From Meconema thalassinum (lineage: Eukaryota; Arthropoda; Insecta; Orthoptera; Tettigoniidae), in NCBI GenBank assembly GCA_946902985.2, contig OX336389.2, forward strand, positions 1,287,606,792-1,287,670,791: 64,000 nt of DNA, written 5' to 3'. Each line of letters starts with the position of its first letter. The first letter of the stretch is position 1. Shown here piece by piece: positions 1 to 11,440 of the stretch. The position numbers and the translations under genes were made by a program. The notes beneath the pieces were generated by a model, which had not been told where the DNA came from, did not search any database, and saw only the letters and a program-made list of their open reading frames with translations.

Positions 1-73
1 CACAAGAAATTATAAATCCTTCATTCTTATATTCTTTAAGTCTGTCTGTGGCAGAAACAGCTACCTTCGGCAT
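1..73 (-). CDS. N-terminus of a CGGBP1-like (hAT-derived) protein, runs off the window edge
   Basis: An ATG at 73-71 on the minus strand opens a frame of 24 codons that leaves the window still open. The peptide starts MPKVAVSATDRLKEY and continues KNEGF. This resembles the PKIKV...EEYNSEGF stretch of the BED-finger ORF in the hAT element at 17698-18594. Family knowledge: CGGBP1-type proteins are hAT-transposase derivatives that begin with a short lysine-rich segment followed by a C2H2 BED finger. The finger itself would lie outside the window. The call is an inference from a short match; a chance ORF cannot be excluded. Confidence 0.4.
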   Translation of the reverse strand, partial: MPKVAVSATDRLKEYKNEGFIISC

Positions 74-835
74 TTTTAAACTCAACTGAGCGATGCCCAG
101 TAACAAACACTGTTATCACACGGTTGACTGTAGTCACACGCCAGTATAAATTCGTAACCACACGCAAAATTTATTTCTGAATTCGTGTCATAATATTTAA
201 ATTACGTCGCGTCTCATCTTCCTGTACTGCTAAGTTCGGAACTAATACGACGAACACGTGGTCGCCAACTGATTCACGCAAATAACACACTAGCTTCGAT
301 GATAACGCACAATTTGCGCACTTTTTATTAAATTATATAGAATTCTCTACTATAATTTACACTCGCTACCGATGTAACAGGAGGCAAACGTAGTTTACAT
401 TATGAACAACTATCACATAACCTTTTGGAGGTAGTCGGCCAAACTATTCACGCCGCGATATAACAGCTGTTTACCACAGCGCTAAAATCCAACGAGTAAC
501 GAGAATATCGACAGTATATCGTAATATGACGTATATCGTAGTATTACCCCTCGCGAAACTATACAATCGATCATTCTCTCGAATTGAACACCAACCAAAT
601 TCGATTATCGGCTTGTGGACAAAAATGTTCGGATTGGTGTGGGGAAAAAATATGAAAATTTGTTTTTATTTCGCAGATTGCGGTATTTGTGGTGTTATTC
701 ACAAAATTCGCGTTATTTCGCGATTTAATTTCACTCCTGGGCGGCACGAAACATGTAAATACGTGAAAATAAAACATCCTAACCTCTAAATATGACTTTT
801 CGTTTTATCGCGAATTAACAAAAACTAACACCTCT
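1..835 (-). mobile_element. 5' part of a CGGBP1-like hAT element (putative)
   Basis: Upstream (minus strand) of the small ORF lies about 760 bases of non-coding sequence. It ends at 835 with TAGAGGTG followed by an AT-rich stretch, a layout like the other hAT end in this window (TAGGAGCC... at 17698). Several TTCGCG/CGCGAA motifs recur at 690-830, as in the non-coding part of the 17698 element. The 3' end and target duplication are outside the window, so the boundary at 835 is tentative. Confidence 0.35.
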
Positions 836-845
836 ACGTATAAGG

Positions 846-2979
846 ATATGGAAACTCAAAGAAGGGGATAGAAGGGTCGAGTACCTCAAAATGGTAAAGG
901 AAGAAATTCCAACAGTTGAAGAAAGAGGGGTGGAAGAGGAATGGGCTAGATTTAAGAAGACACTAGTAGGTGCAGCAGAAGCAGTATGTGGGAGGACAAG
1001 TAGTAAGAAGAGGTGGAAGGAAACACCATGGTGGAATGAGAAGACAAAAGATATAGTAAGGGAAAAGAAGAGAGCCTTTAGGAGGTGGTATCAAAATAGG
1101 ACGGTAGAGACAAGGGAAGAGAACCAGGAAAGAAAGGAGGAGGCGAAGAGAGTAGTGGCTGAGGAGAGAAGAAAGTGGATGGAAGAGTGGACAAAGATGA
1201 TGAAGGAGGATAGTGAAGGTACAAAAAAGTCCTGTATGGGATGGTAAAAAGTAAGAGGCGGAAGGATCCTACGGATTATGTTAGAATGGTGAACAAAAGG
1301 GGACAAGAGATAGAAAATAGGCAAGAACTGAAGAAAATGTGGAAAGAATATTTTGAAGAACTTCTGAACCCAAATGGAAAAGATGGTGAGGAGGAAGAAA
1401 TCGGGGAAGAGGAAGATGAACTGCAAACAGAAAAGGACTTAACATGGAAAGAAGTGGAAGATGCAGTGAACAAGATGAAAGGAGGGGAAGGCACCGGGTG
1501 TGGATGAGTTGAGTGTGGAGATGGTGAGAGCAGCAGGAGAGGTGGGGATACAGTGGTTGTACCGAGTGATGAGGACAGCATGGAAGGAAAGGAAGACCCC
1601 AGAGGACTGGAAAAAAGGAATAATTGTCCCGATCTTCAAGAATGGTAGTAGAACAGATTGCAGAAACTATCGGGGAATAACACTGATGAGTCATTGTGCA
1701 AAGATCTTCGAGAAAGTTTTGGAAAAGAGAATTAGGACAAGGATAGAAGGAGGGATGAGGGAAGAACAACATGGCTTCAGAGCAGGAAGGTCCACAGTGG
1801 ATTTGATTTTTGCTGTAAGGCAGTTACAAGAACAGCACTATGAGTATGGAACAGATCTACTGATGGCCTTCCTCGACATTGAGAAAGGATGTGACAGTGT
1901 ATGCAGAAACAAAGTATGGAAGTCCCTGGAGGATAGAGGAGTAGAGAAATGGACTATAAAGAGGATAAAGGAGATGTACAAGGGAAGCGTGAGCTGTGTG
2001 AAAGTGGGAGGAGAGTGATCAGACTGGTTGGAACAGAGAAACGGCCTGAAACAAGGAAGTGCACTGTCACCGTTACTTTTCATTGTGGTGATGGATGACA
2101 TAATGACCCGTGTGGCACAAGTAATTGGGGAAGGAAAGATGAAAGCAATGGTGTTTGCAGATGATTTGATGATTTGGGGAAACAAGGAGGAGGAGGTACA
2201 GGAACAGTTGGAAGTGTGGGAAGGAATAATACAAGGATATGGGATGAAATTTAGCATAAATAAGAGTGAGATGGTGATCACAACAAGGAAGAAGGAAAGA
2301 ACCACAACGGGAATAACAATTGGTGGGGAACAGCTGAAGAAAGTGGAGAGTTTCAAGTATCTGGGAAGCCTGATACAAGATAATGGGAGAAACGATAGAG
2401 AAATAAATGAGCGGGGGAGGCAGGCAGAAGCATTTCGGAGGAGTGTGAGAAGCATCTTATGGAGCAAGGATGTCCCTCAGAACAGCAAAAAGATCATATA
2501 TCGGACGTACTATGTCCCTATCCTGACGTATGCATCGGAGACCTGGGTTATGAAAGGAAGGGAGAAGAGCAAAATACAGGCCAGTGAGATGAGGTTCTTG
2601 AGAAGCAGTATTGGAGCTACAAAGATGGACAGAATAAGAAATGAGAGGACCAGAGAATTAATGAAGGAGGAACCATTACAGGATGGTATAGAGAAATCTA
2701 GACTTAGATGGTATGGACATGTAAAACGAATGGAGGAGAAGAGGATACCCAGGAGAGTACACGAGACGAAGTGGGAAGGAAAGAGACCGGGAGGGAGACC
2801 GAGAGGGAGACCGAGAGACAGGTGGCTGAAGGGGGTGGAAGAAAGCGTGAAGAAGAGAGGAGAAGACTGGACAAGGGTGGAGGCTGAGAGATGGTGGGAA
2901 GACAGAAGACGTTGGAGAGGCTTGTGTTCCAAACAGACCTGGCCAGTGGCTGGAAACTGTGCAAGATGATGATGATGAC
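846..2979 (+). mobile_element. LINE family A copy 1, 5'-truncated, broken
   Basis: APE-type non-LTR retrotransposon missing the endonuclease; homology to the full-length copy at 31548-34689 begins near 846. The copy keeps the linker, the reverse transcriptase (GLKQGSALSPLLF at about 2045-2085, FADDLMIWG at about 2155-2180) and a C-terminal tail rich in basic residues with repeated GRPRGRPR. The coding frame is broken by a frameshift near 1240, another near 1490 and an in-frame TGA at 2016-2018. The open part 2028-2969 encodes 313 residues ending in the family-typical GNCAR, followed by a (GAT)n tail. It is the most diverged copy of the family here besides copy 5. No target duplication was recognised. 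Confidence 0.85.
891..2969 (+). pseudogene. Reverse transcriptase pseudogene of LINE A copy 1
   Basis: Three frame segments (891-1246, 1241-1507, 1500-2969) together cover the post-endonuclease linker, fingers/palm of the reverse transcriptase and the thumb/C-terminal region. The frame changes near 1240 and 1490 and a TGA interrupts at 2016. The FADD active-site box survives. The enzyme would prime reverse transcription on nicked target DNA in an active element; this copy cannot make it. Clade is uncertain: the C-terminal SETWV...RLRWYGHVKRM pattern is shared by RTE/BovB-like insect elements. Confidence 0.8.
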
Positions 2980-2984
2980 AAGTA

Positions 2985-3345
2985 TTGACTAGGCGGAAAA
3001 TCTCAATTTCTTTGATATATTATTTCATGTAATTGTTCGTCAATACGGATCCAAAATGATTAACAATCATACAACAATGTGTGCACCTTGGTATGTGCCG
3101 TTGAGCGCGCCTCGTTGACTATTGAACGAGATTCAAGCGCTGTCGGAATATGGCTGCTGTTGTTAAAAGAACAATAAATAAAAACATATATTTACATAAT
3201 TTAACACATATTACAGGTGCAGTAGTGACCAGGGTTACTAATTTGAATAGGTTATGTCCCCCAGAAGATGAAACAAAGTATGTACAAGCCACAATGATGT
3301 CTGATGCAAGTGTAAAAGCCATGTTCTGGTCTTATTCAGAATTAA
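2985..3345. other. Intronic or intergenic sequence with a short repeat
   Basis: No gene seen. Bases 3150-3235 (ATGGCTGCTGTTGTTAAAAG...) recur in the same orientation at 5782-5870 and inverted at 3348-3400, so this is part of the repeat complex described next. Confidence 0.5.
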
Positions 3346-3347
3346 TA

Positions 3348-4121
3348 ATGTTTTTAGTTCATTCTCATTCAACGACGGCAGCCATGTTTTTCCTGGCCGC
3401 ATAAAGCCTCTTCAACTATTATTCAGGGATACACATTGACATCATATAACATTTGCCAACATGTCTGATACAAAATACACCACACGACACACGTCATGTT
3501 GTAATTATATGAAAAAGTAATAATTAGCAAAAAAATTCATCTGGATAAAGATTATTGGTGTGTGACAAAACCCAGGGATGTTTATATTAGCTGACACGGC
3601 CGGCTACCTAACAATTGTTGGTCTAGGTAAAAACCATTGGTCTGGATGAAAATATTGGTCTAGGCAAAATCCATTGGTTTCGATGAAAATTATTGAAATT
3701 GAGTTTTACTAACTTGTTACCATCATTATAATATGCCCGATAGAAATTGAAAATTGTTTTCTCGCTACTCGCTCAATCCCTGTCAAACGTAGACTGGAAC
3801 TTGGTGCACTTTCACATTAACTTGGTGGCGCTTTTTGTTTTACGATAACAGATATGACGTAGTACCGTATGCTTGGGGTTGGCAATACTGTACTTCTCCC
3901 TAAATCAGGTGTATAATGGCGGACTCAGCTGGAATTTAATCAATATAAGTCGTGATCAAAAATGGGGACGTTGAGTGGGTTATAGACAGCGGAGGAGTAA
4001 ACATCTATTACTACATCATGTCTAGATCTCTTCCCGACCTTCACCACAGATGTTTTGGCTAATTTCAGTAGTTTAAGTTTTTTTTCCTCCCAGGATGAGG
4101 TTTCCTCTAGTTTTACCGTTT
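3348..4121 (+). repeat. Left arm of a large imperfect inverted repeat
   Basis: About 0.75 kb that is matched, reverse-complemented, by 5090-5820. Landmarks shared by the arms: a CACCACACGACACACGT block (3478-3495 and the inverse near 5675-5695), GGATAAAGATTATT (3544-3557), TTTTGTTTTACGATA (3833-3847) and GGCTAATTTCAGTAGTTTAA (4057-4076). Divergence and small indels are visible, so the palindrome is old. No coding sequence recognised. Confidence 0.75.
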
Positions 4122-4134
4122 GCCCTTATGCGTC

Positions 4135-4376
4135 CAGTCCAGTCTGCAAGCCTCTGTTTGCAAACAAGTCATCTCCTTAATTCCCTATTAGCAGTTAGTA
4201 CTGCGGCCTCCTCTGTTTCTACACCTCTCACTTTGAAATAGTTCAACACTGAATCTTATCATCACCTCCTAGGGCTACCTTTACTTCTCTTGCCCTCTAC
4301 AACCAAACTTATTATTCCTTGGGTATTGATTCTCTCCTCCTTCATTCTGTTCACAAGACCCCACCATCTGTTTATT
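4135..4376 (-). mobile_element. 3' fragment of LINE family D
   Basis: The minus strand matches the 3' part of the decayed LINE at 9545-11440: the stretch reading ACTAACTGCTAATAGG, followed by GAGGCTTGCA..., corresponds to 11400-11455. About 240 bases, no open frame. It lies in the loop of the inverted repeat. Confidence 0.6.
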
Positions 4377-4379
4377 ATT

Positions 4380-4720
4380 TTATCAAAGAAAGCTTTCCAG
4401 TCGGTCAACACAAATTGTGCCCAATTAGTTACATTGGGCGGGATGTAAGTATTTATATACACTAACTTGAGAAAAACAAGTTATTATTACAAACTAACGT
4501 GCTTTTATGTACACAATGGGTTACCTACTTTAATTGGATGACATGTTTCGAACGTCAAGCGTTCATCTTCAGATCATGTTTACTTCGGCTTAACTAGAAT
4601 ACAATGTTTATGAAATACACTTAAACAAAAATATATGTAATTATATACAATGTTTATATGAACTTACATAATTTTGTAAAAATTTGTGTAATGCGTCAAA
4701 CTTATTTACAGACAGTATAG
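4380..4720 (+). repeat. Interspersed repeat T, uninterrupted copy
   Basis: Carries CAACACAAATTGTGCCCAAT (4409-4428) and GATGACATGTTTCGAACGTC (4538-4557). The same order of motifs occurs as two pieces, 5920-6028 and 9045-9230, on either side of LINE A copy 2, so this copy shows the unoccupied state of that site. Coding potential not seen. Confidence 0.7.
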
Positions 4721-4881
4721 TTCACTTTCATGGTTTTGCGTTATTATTATTAATGTGGTTTATGTATGTAGCATGTGGAATATTGAATTGTTATTGTGAA
4801 TAACTTCAGTGGTGATGTGTTCTACACTGTTTTGTTGTTATGTTCTAAGTCAACCGTTCCTATTTAAACAAGTGGCCTAAT

Positions 4882-5065
4882 TATGGTGTGGTGGCGCAGT
4901 GGTCAAGCTATTTGCCTCTCACCAAGGTGGACCGGGATCGATTCCCGGTCAATGCATGTGAGATTTTCAAAGTGATATGCCATGTCCTGTGGTTCGGATT
5001 CCACGTTAAAAGGAGGTCCTGTGGCATGATTAACGGTCACGTATAACTACAAGTTTCCTTTTTTG
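4882..5065 (+). mobile_element. SINE family S2 (tRNA-headed), copy 1
   Basis: Begins GGTGTGGTGGCGCAGTGG (pol III A-box like), followed by a B box GATCGATTCCCGG and the family body CATGTGAGATTTTCAAAGTG ... GGTTCGGATTCCACG, ending CAAGTTTCCTTTTTT. Compared with the other copies it lacks a few bases near 5025 (TGGCATGATTAACGG). No clear target duplication. Confidence 0.8.
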
Positions 5066-5089
5066 TTGCTGTAACAGCCTTAAACCAAG

Positions 5090-5820
5090 AACTCAGTAAT
5101 ACTAGAGAAAACCAAATCCTGGGGGAAAAAATTCTTAAACTACTGAAATTAGCCAAAATACCTGTGGTAATGGTTGGTGAAAATATCTGGAGATGTTTAC
5201 CCCTCCACTGACTATAACCCACCTATCATCCCCGTTTTAGATCACTACTTTTTTAAAGATAAAATTCCAGCTGAGGCCGCCATTATATACGTGATTTATG
5301 CACAATTAATACAGTATAGCCAACCCCATGCATCGGAACTACTGTATAGCCGGTATCGTAAAACAAAAAATACTAAGTAAATGTTATAGTTCGCTAAGTC
5401 CCATTCAGAGCACGTCTCCAAACCGAATCGCCCTCAAGACACCCAAGTGCACCAGTTTTTAAAAATAACATCTGATCTATTTACTCGCATCCACTAAGAC
5501 TGAAATTACCCAAAGAAAAGGCATCAATAATTTTCATCCAGACTAATAATTGCTAGGTAGCGCGGCCCAACACCCCTAGTTTTTGTCACAAACAGTTGGG
5601 ATAGTCACACATTAATAATCTTTATCCAGGCGAATGGTATTGCCAATTAATGCTTTTTCACATAATTACAATATTACGTGTGTCGTGTGGTGTATTTTGT
5701 ATCCCACATGTTGGCAACAGTGAACTGACGTCAATGTGTGCACCTGATAAACAGTTGAAGATACCTCATGCGCCTCAGAAACATGGCTGCTGTCGTTGAA
5801 TGAGCAAGAAATAAAAACAT
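5090..5820 (-). repeat. Right arm of the large inverted repeat
   Basis: Reverse-complement partner of 3348-4121. The roughly 970-base spacer between the arms holds the LINE D fragment, repeat T and SINE S2 copy 1. Confidence 0.75.
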
Positions 5821-5919
5821 TTATTTACGTAATATAACAAATATTTCCGGTGCAGCAGTAATAATAATTGACAGTAATTTCAATTCCTAATGACTCCCAG
5901 AAACATTAAAGAAAGCTTT

Positions 5920-6028
5920 ACATTCGGTTAACACAAATTGTGCCCAATTACATTAGGCGGGAAGCAAGTATTTACATGCCCTAACCAAAAAGAAACAGAT
6001 TATTACAAAATAACACGCTTTGATATAC
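5920..6028 (+). repeat. Repeat T, left piece, split by LINE A copy 2
   Basis: Matches 4386-4515 (AAGAAAGCTTT, then ACACAAATTGTGCCCAATTA). The match stops where LINE A copy 2 begins and resumes after it at about 9045. Confidence 0.7.
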
Positions 6029-9000
6029 GTGGTGGGAGACGGGCAACGGCATGAAGTAGGGGATTGCCTGTAGGGGTGAAGTACAGTTTGGACTTCATGT
6101 GCCCCGGGACTGTTACGGTAGCTGTGAAGGCCCTATGGAAACCCTGAAAAGTGACGGCTGGTGAAGCTACGATAGGCCTAGCAAGCCAGTAGTGGATATT
6201 ATATTTGCTTTCAATACAGGAACAAGCCTCGGAAAGGACGGATGCAAACGACGACCCGGATATGCTAATGGACTATGAGTTGGCACATTAAACATTCAGA
6301 CACTGACGGGAAAGGTGGAGGAGATTGTAGATGTGATGGAGAGAAGAAAGCTGGATGTACTGGGCTTGGCAGAAACAAAATGGAAATGAGAAGGTCGCAG
6401 AGAACTGAGGAAAGGGGTACCGGTTGTACGGGAGTGGGAACAGGGAAGGAAGGAGCAGAGTAGTAGGAGTAGTTGTGAGAGATGGAATTAAGGAAGAGGT
6501 GAAGGGAATAAGTGGCAGGATCATGAAGATCAGAGTAACTGTAAAGGGAAGAAACCTGGAGATAGCCCAGGTTTATGCCCCTCAAGTTGGATGTACAGCT
6601 CAAGAGAAGGAAGACTTTGAGGAGGAGCTACAACAGCAGTTGAATTGTCAGAGCATCATTGTCATGGGAGATTTGAATGCACATGTAGGAAGTGAAAGGC
6701 AAGGATATGAAAATGTAATGGGAGCAGAAGGATGGGGCAGCAGGAATGAAGAAGGGAGAAAGTTGCTGGATTTTTGCAAGAGAAACGGTTTAGTGGTAGG
6801 CAACTCCTGGTTCCGGAAGAAAGAAAGCCACAAGGTAACGTGGTACAGCAGTGATTTAACAAAGAAACACAAAATACTAGTAATGAACCTGGGAGTTGTT
6901 AAGGATAGCAAGAGGACAGAGTACCAGGAAAGGAGAATAAAAATATGGAAACTCAAGGAAAAGGAAGTCACGGAAGAATTCCAGAAGATAATAAGGGAAA
7001 GGATGCCAACAGACAATCCTAAAACAGGGGAAGAGGAATGGAAGCAATTCAAAAAAACAATGGTGGAAGCTGTAGTGGCAGTATGCGGAAGAACAAGCAA
7101 CAGAAAGCGGAGTAAAGAGACACCATGGTGGAATGAGAGAGTAAATGAAGCTGTGTGAAGGAAGAACAAGGCTTTCAGAGTGTGGTTCCAGGAAAGAACT
7201 GATCTAGCAAAGGAAGGTTATAAGATAAAGAAGAAAGAAGCAAACAAGATTGTCGCAGAGGAGAGGAAGAAGAGGATGGTAAAGTGGACAGAGATGATGG
7301 AGGAAGACAGCAGAGGAAATAAGAAAGTACTTTATGGGATGGTCAAAAGTAAGAGAAGAGGTCTGCGAGAGGATGTGGTAATGGTGGACAAAAACGGAAA
7401 TGAGGTACACAACAAAGAGACACTCAAGACAGTGTGGAAAGAGTACTTTGAGGATTTGCTGAATCCAAATGGTCATAGGGAGGAAGACAACGTATTGGAA
7501 GATGGAGAAGACAACACAGGAATGGAAAAGGACTTGACTTGGAGAGAACTGAAAATGGTTATTGACAAAATGAAAGGAGGAAGGGCACCAGGTGTGGACG
7601 AAGTGAGTGTTGAAATGGTGAAGGCAGCAGGGGAGGTTGGGAAACAGTGGCTGTACCATGTGAGGGTGGTATGGAAGGAGAAAAAGACCCCAGAAGTTTC
7701 GAAGAAAGGATTAATTGTTCCAATATTTAAGAAAGGAAGCAGAAAGGAGTGCAGAAATTACAGGGGAGTCACACTCGTACCACACTGTGCCAAGATATAT
7801 GAAAAGATATAAGAAAGTAGAATGCGAGCCAAAGTGGAGGGAGAATTGAAAGAGGAGCAGTATGGATTCAGGCCTGGGAGATCAACAGTGGATCTCATAT
7901 TTTCAGTGAGACAGCTCTAGGAACACCACTACGAATTTGGAGAGGATCCGTTGATGGCCTTCCTGGACATCGAAAAGGCTGTGTGTGTAGGGAGAAGGTT
8001 TGGGAAGCAATAGAAAACATGGGAGTGGAAAAAGGGACGTAGGCAGAGTGAAGGAGAGGTATTGTGGAAGTGTGAGTTGTGTGGAAGTTGGAGGGGAAAG
8101 AACAGACTGGTTCAGACAAATGAGTGGCCTGAAACAGGGTAGTGCACTGTCACCCCTTCTCTTTATTGTGGTTATGGACGAGGTAATGACACGGGTAGCA
8201 GGAAGGATAGGAGAAGATAAGATGAAAGCAATGGTGTTTGCAGTTGATATCATGGTCTGGAGAAACAAGGAGGAGGAAATACAGGAGCAACTGAAGGCTT
8301 GGGAAGTAACAGTGGGAGAGTACGGATGGAAGTTCAACATCAGTAAATGTGAGATCCTGTTAACGACCAGGAAAAAGGACAGACCAATGAGTGGGATAAC
8401 ACTTGGAGGTGGACAGCTGAAGAAGGTGAAAAGTCTCAAGTACTTGGGAAGTATAGTGAAGGAAAATGGGAGAAATGACAAAGAGATTACAAAACGTGGC
8501 AGACAGGCAGAAGCATTTCTGAGAAGCATTAGGAGCTTAGTGTGGAATAAAGATGTCCCACAAAAAAGTAAGGAAGTGTCATACAGAAGCTACTATATCC
8601 CGATACTTACCTATGCATCCAAAACGTGGATAATGAAGAAAAGAGACATTAGCAGAATACAGGCAAGTGAAATGAAGTTCCTGCGAAGTAGGATCGGAGT
8701 AACAATAAGAGACAGAGTGAGGAATGAAAAGGTCAGGGAAATAGTGAAAGAGGAGCCCTTGCAAGGTAGGATTGAGACATCAAGACTGAGGTGGTATGGA
8801 CACTTAAAGAGAATGGAAGAGAAGAAGATTCCCAAGAGGATACATGAGATGCAGATGCAGAAGAAACGGCCAAGGGGAAGACCAAGAGATAAATGGCTGA
8901 AAGGAGTGGAGGAATGTGTCAAGAAGAGAGGCGAGGACTGGACCAGAGTGACAGCGGAGAGATGGTGGGAAGAAAGGACTAAGTGGTGAGGCTTATGTTC

Positions 9001-9044
9001 CAAACAAACCCACCCTGGGGCTGGAAACTGTACAAGATGATGAT
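6029..9044 (+). mobile_element. LINE family A copy 2, near full length, heavily mutated
   Basis: Begins CGTGGTGGGAGACGGGCAAC, the same 5' UTR start as the full-length copy 6 (its minus-strand start near 34680), and ends with a short GAT tail at 9036-9044. It contains endonuclease, reverse transcriptase and C-terminal regions in order. The endonuclease lost about 95 bases around 6867, removing the SLVDYMLYD...SEALDSDH segment that carries the SDH catalytic box. Other lesions: stop at 7156, stop at 7810, a stop at 7918 and a deletion near 7980. Flanking repeat T marks the insertion site. Confidence 0.88.
6424..8989 (+). pseudogene. EN-RT polyprotein pseudogene of LINE A copy 2
   Basis: Open pieces 6424-7158, 7180-7812 and 8000-8989 carry endonuclease motifs (VYAPQVG, GDLNAHVG), the reverse transcriptase (GLKQGSALSPLLF near 8130) and the C-terminal region (RLRWYGHLKRM). 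The active-site box reads FAVDIMVWR instead of FADDLMVWG, so one catalytic aspartate has been lost. It shares with copy 3, but not copy 6, an in-frame 3-base deletion (YHVRVVW) and a KTPEVSKKG replacement of the conserved EDWKKG. Confidence 0.85.
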
Positions 9045-9230
9045 AATGTACAAAATGGGGTACTTAATTTGATGACATGTTTCGAACGTCAAACATTCAT
9101 CTTCAGATCCTGTTAACTTAGGCTTAATTAGTGTACAATGTTTATGAATTATACTCATGCACAAATATATTTACAATGTTCAGATTTTATAAGTTTGTAA
9201 GAACTTGTGTAGTGCGTCGTAATCGGGCAC
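9045..9230 (+). repeat. Repeat T, right piece
   Basis: Contains GATGACATGTTTCGAACGTC and CATTCATCTTCAGATC in the order seen at 4538-4580. It then reads into an inverted copy of the ACACAAATTGTG block at about 9228-9238. Confidence 0.65.
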
Positions 9231-9544
9231 AATTTGTGTTGACCGACTGCAAAGCTTTCTTTAATGGTGCTGGGCAACATTGAAAAATGGCTTCTATCAC
9301 TTCAACTCCCAGAAAGGTATGAAAATCATATATTTTCAATAATAAGCCAAGTAGAAGTGTAAAAGCCAAGACTTGGTCTCCTCCAGAATGAATGAACTAG
9401 GCTATATCATAATTCTGACTTTGAATTTAGTAAATTGATAAGGAATTGTTGGTTATTCAGTATTTTTTTTTTTTTGATGAAACAGACCACAAACTGTTCT
9501 GATGTGAATTAAACATAGTTAGTCCTAAAGTGCAGAAGTGTGAG

Positions 9545-11440
9545 GGCTGTTTGTGTACAGATTAGAGATGAAAGTCTCCAGGATAAGGAATGGGAGGACG
9601 GGAACAGGATCACAGTTAAGGAAGTAGAGAGGGTGGCAAATAAACTACAATATCACAAAGCGGCAGGGGTAAATGAAATTTGACCAGAAATTGTAAGTAT
9701 AGTGGGAAAGCAGGGTTGAAATGGTTTCATAGAATAATCGAATTGGAATGGGATTTAGGAAAAGTACCCTCTGACTGGACAAAAGCAGTAATTGCCCCAA
9801 TTTACAAACCAAGTAACAGGAAAGATTGTAATAATAGAGAGGCATTTGTTTGTTAATTGTCCCGGGCAAGGTGTACTCTGGCATCGTAGAAAGGCGAGTT
9901 CGATCATTGGCCGAGAGGAAGAGCGATAAAAACCTGTGTGACTTTAGACCACGTGGATGTCAGGATCAAATTTTTAGTATGCACCAAGTTATTGATAAAT
10001 GCTACGAGAGGAATAGACAGTTGTGCTTGATTTTTGTAGATCTAGAGAAGGTGCACGATAGATTCTCCCGGTGAGAAGATTCTTAGCATCCTGAGGGATT
10101 ATGGTATTGAGGGAAGGCTGCTACAGGCAATCAGAAGTATTTATGTTGTTAATCAGGCAGCAGTGAGAGTTGATGGTAGGATGAGTTTTTTGTTCAAGGT
10201 TGTTACAGGAGTGAGGGAAGGCTGCAATCTTTCAGCACTACCGTTTATTTTATATATGGACCATTTGCTGAAGGGCATTAACTGACTGAGTGGGATTCAT
10301 TTAGGTGGAAACTAGGTTAAGCAGTATGTCCTATGCTAATAATAATATCGTATGGCCTCGGGTGCCTGGTGCAAGCTTTGTTAATTGACACCCAGAGGGT
10401 AGCTTGAATGTCGAATTTCGTCGTTCCTTTGAATGCTATGAAAGTCAAGGAGGTTAGATATCTAAACTCCTTGACACTACAGCGCTTTCAAGTAGAGAAT
10501 GGAGTAACTTTGTGTTGGCGGAAAATCCCGAGATTAATTTTGCCATTGAACACGGCCTACTGAATTCAAATGGGTTCTTTAACATGCCAACAACGTATGA
10601 CATGAGTGTCGTGATTTTTGTCGCCTTCAAAAATCACTTACCATGGCCAGGGGCGAACCTGCAATCTTGGGGTTGGTAGTCCGACACTATAACCACTCAC
10701 CCACCGTGGCAAGCTCCTATGCTAATGACCTGGTTGTAATGACAGACTCCGTTGAAAGTTTACACGCCAACCTGTTACAACAGAAATTTAGGGAATATTG
10801 TATGACAGAGAGCATTTCAAAAATGAAGGTTATGTCGGTAGGGAAGAAACTCAAGAAAATAGAATATCAGGTAGGAGGAACTAAATTGGTGCAGGTGTTC
10901 TCTCAGGATGGTACGGTAGTATGGCGAATGAAATTAGTCGAGGTGCAGAAAAGCCATTGCAGTTAGATGTCAGTTGCGATCTACAGTATTCTGCAAGAAA
11001 GAAAGTTAGTGTAGTGACTAAACTCTTCCTACATAGCTTAATATTTAGACCGACCTTGCTGTTTGGAAGTGAGAGCTGGGTAGATTCAGGATAGCAGTTA
11101 CATAAGCTATGGGTAACTGATATATTGGTAGCATGAATGACTGCTGCGACAAATGGATGGGAACAATTGCAGGATGGTACTCATAATGAAGAGATAAGGG
11201 CTAAGTGAGAAATGAACACTATAAATGAAGTGACTCAGGTGGTGGGATCTTGTGACGAGAATGGGGGAGGAGAGATTACCTAAGAGGTTAATAAATTGGC
11301 TGTAGACGGAAAGAGAAGTAGAGTAGGCCTATGAGGCTATGGTTGGAATCAGTGTTGAACGATTTCAAAGTGAGAAATGTAGAAGCGAGGATTCCACAGT
11401 GCTAACTGCTAATAGGCGACTGCAACATGTTCACAGAGTG
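9545..11440 (+). mobile_element. LINE family D, decayed, with a SINE inserted
   Basis: Translating across frameshifts gives reverse transcriptase landmarks: KVYSGIVERRVRSLAE (about 9868-9915), a degenerate FVDLEKVHD box (about 10031-10060), and after the SINE, SYANDLVVMTDSVESLHANL (10712-10770), the FADD-type active-site region. The first half has stops and frame changes throughout and no open frame longer than 107 codons. The 5' end near 9545 is approximate. The family differs from A, B and C and has a second fragment at 4135-4376. Confidence 0.65.
10341..10714 (-). mobile_element. SINE family S4 (tRNA-headed), minus orientation, inside LINE D
   Basis: A 374-bp insertion flanked by the perfect 12-bp target duplication TCCTATGCTAAT (10329-10340 and 10715-10726). 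The minus strand starts GCTTGCCACGGTGGGTGAGTGG (A-box like), carries GCAGGTTCGCCCCTGG (B-box like) and ends in an ATTATT tail. The inserted sequence falls exactly in the reverse transcriptase active-site region of LINE D, so the SINE is younger than that LINE. Confidence 0.85.
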
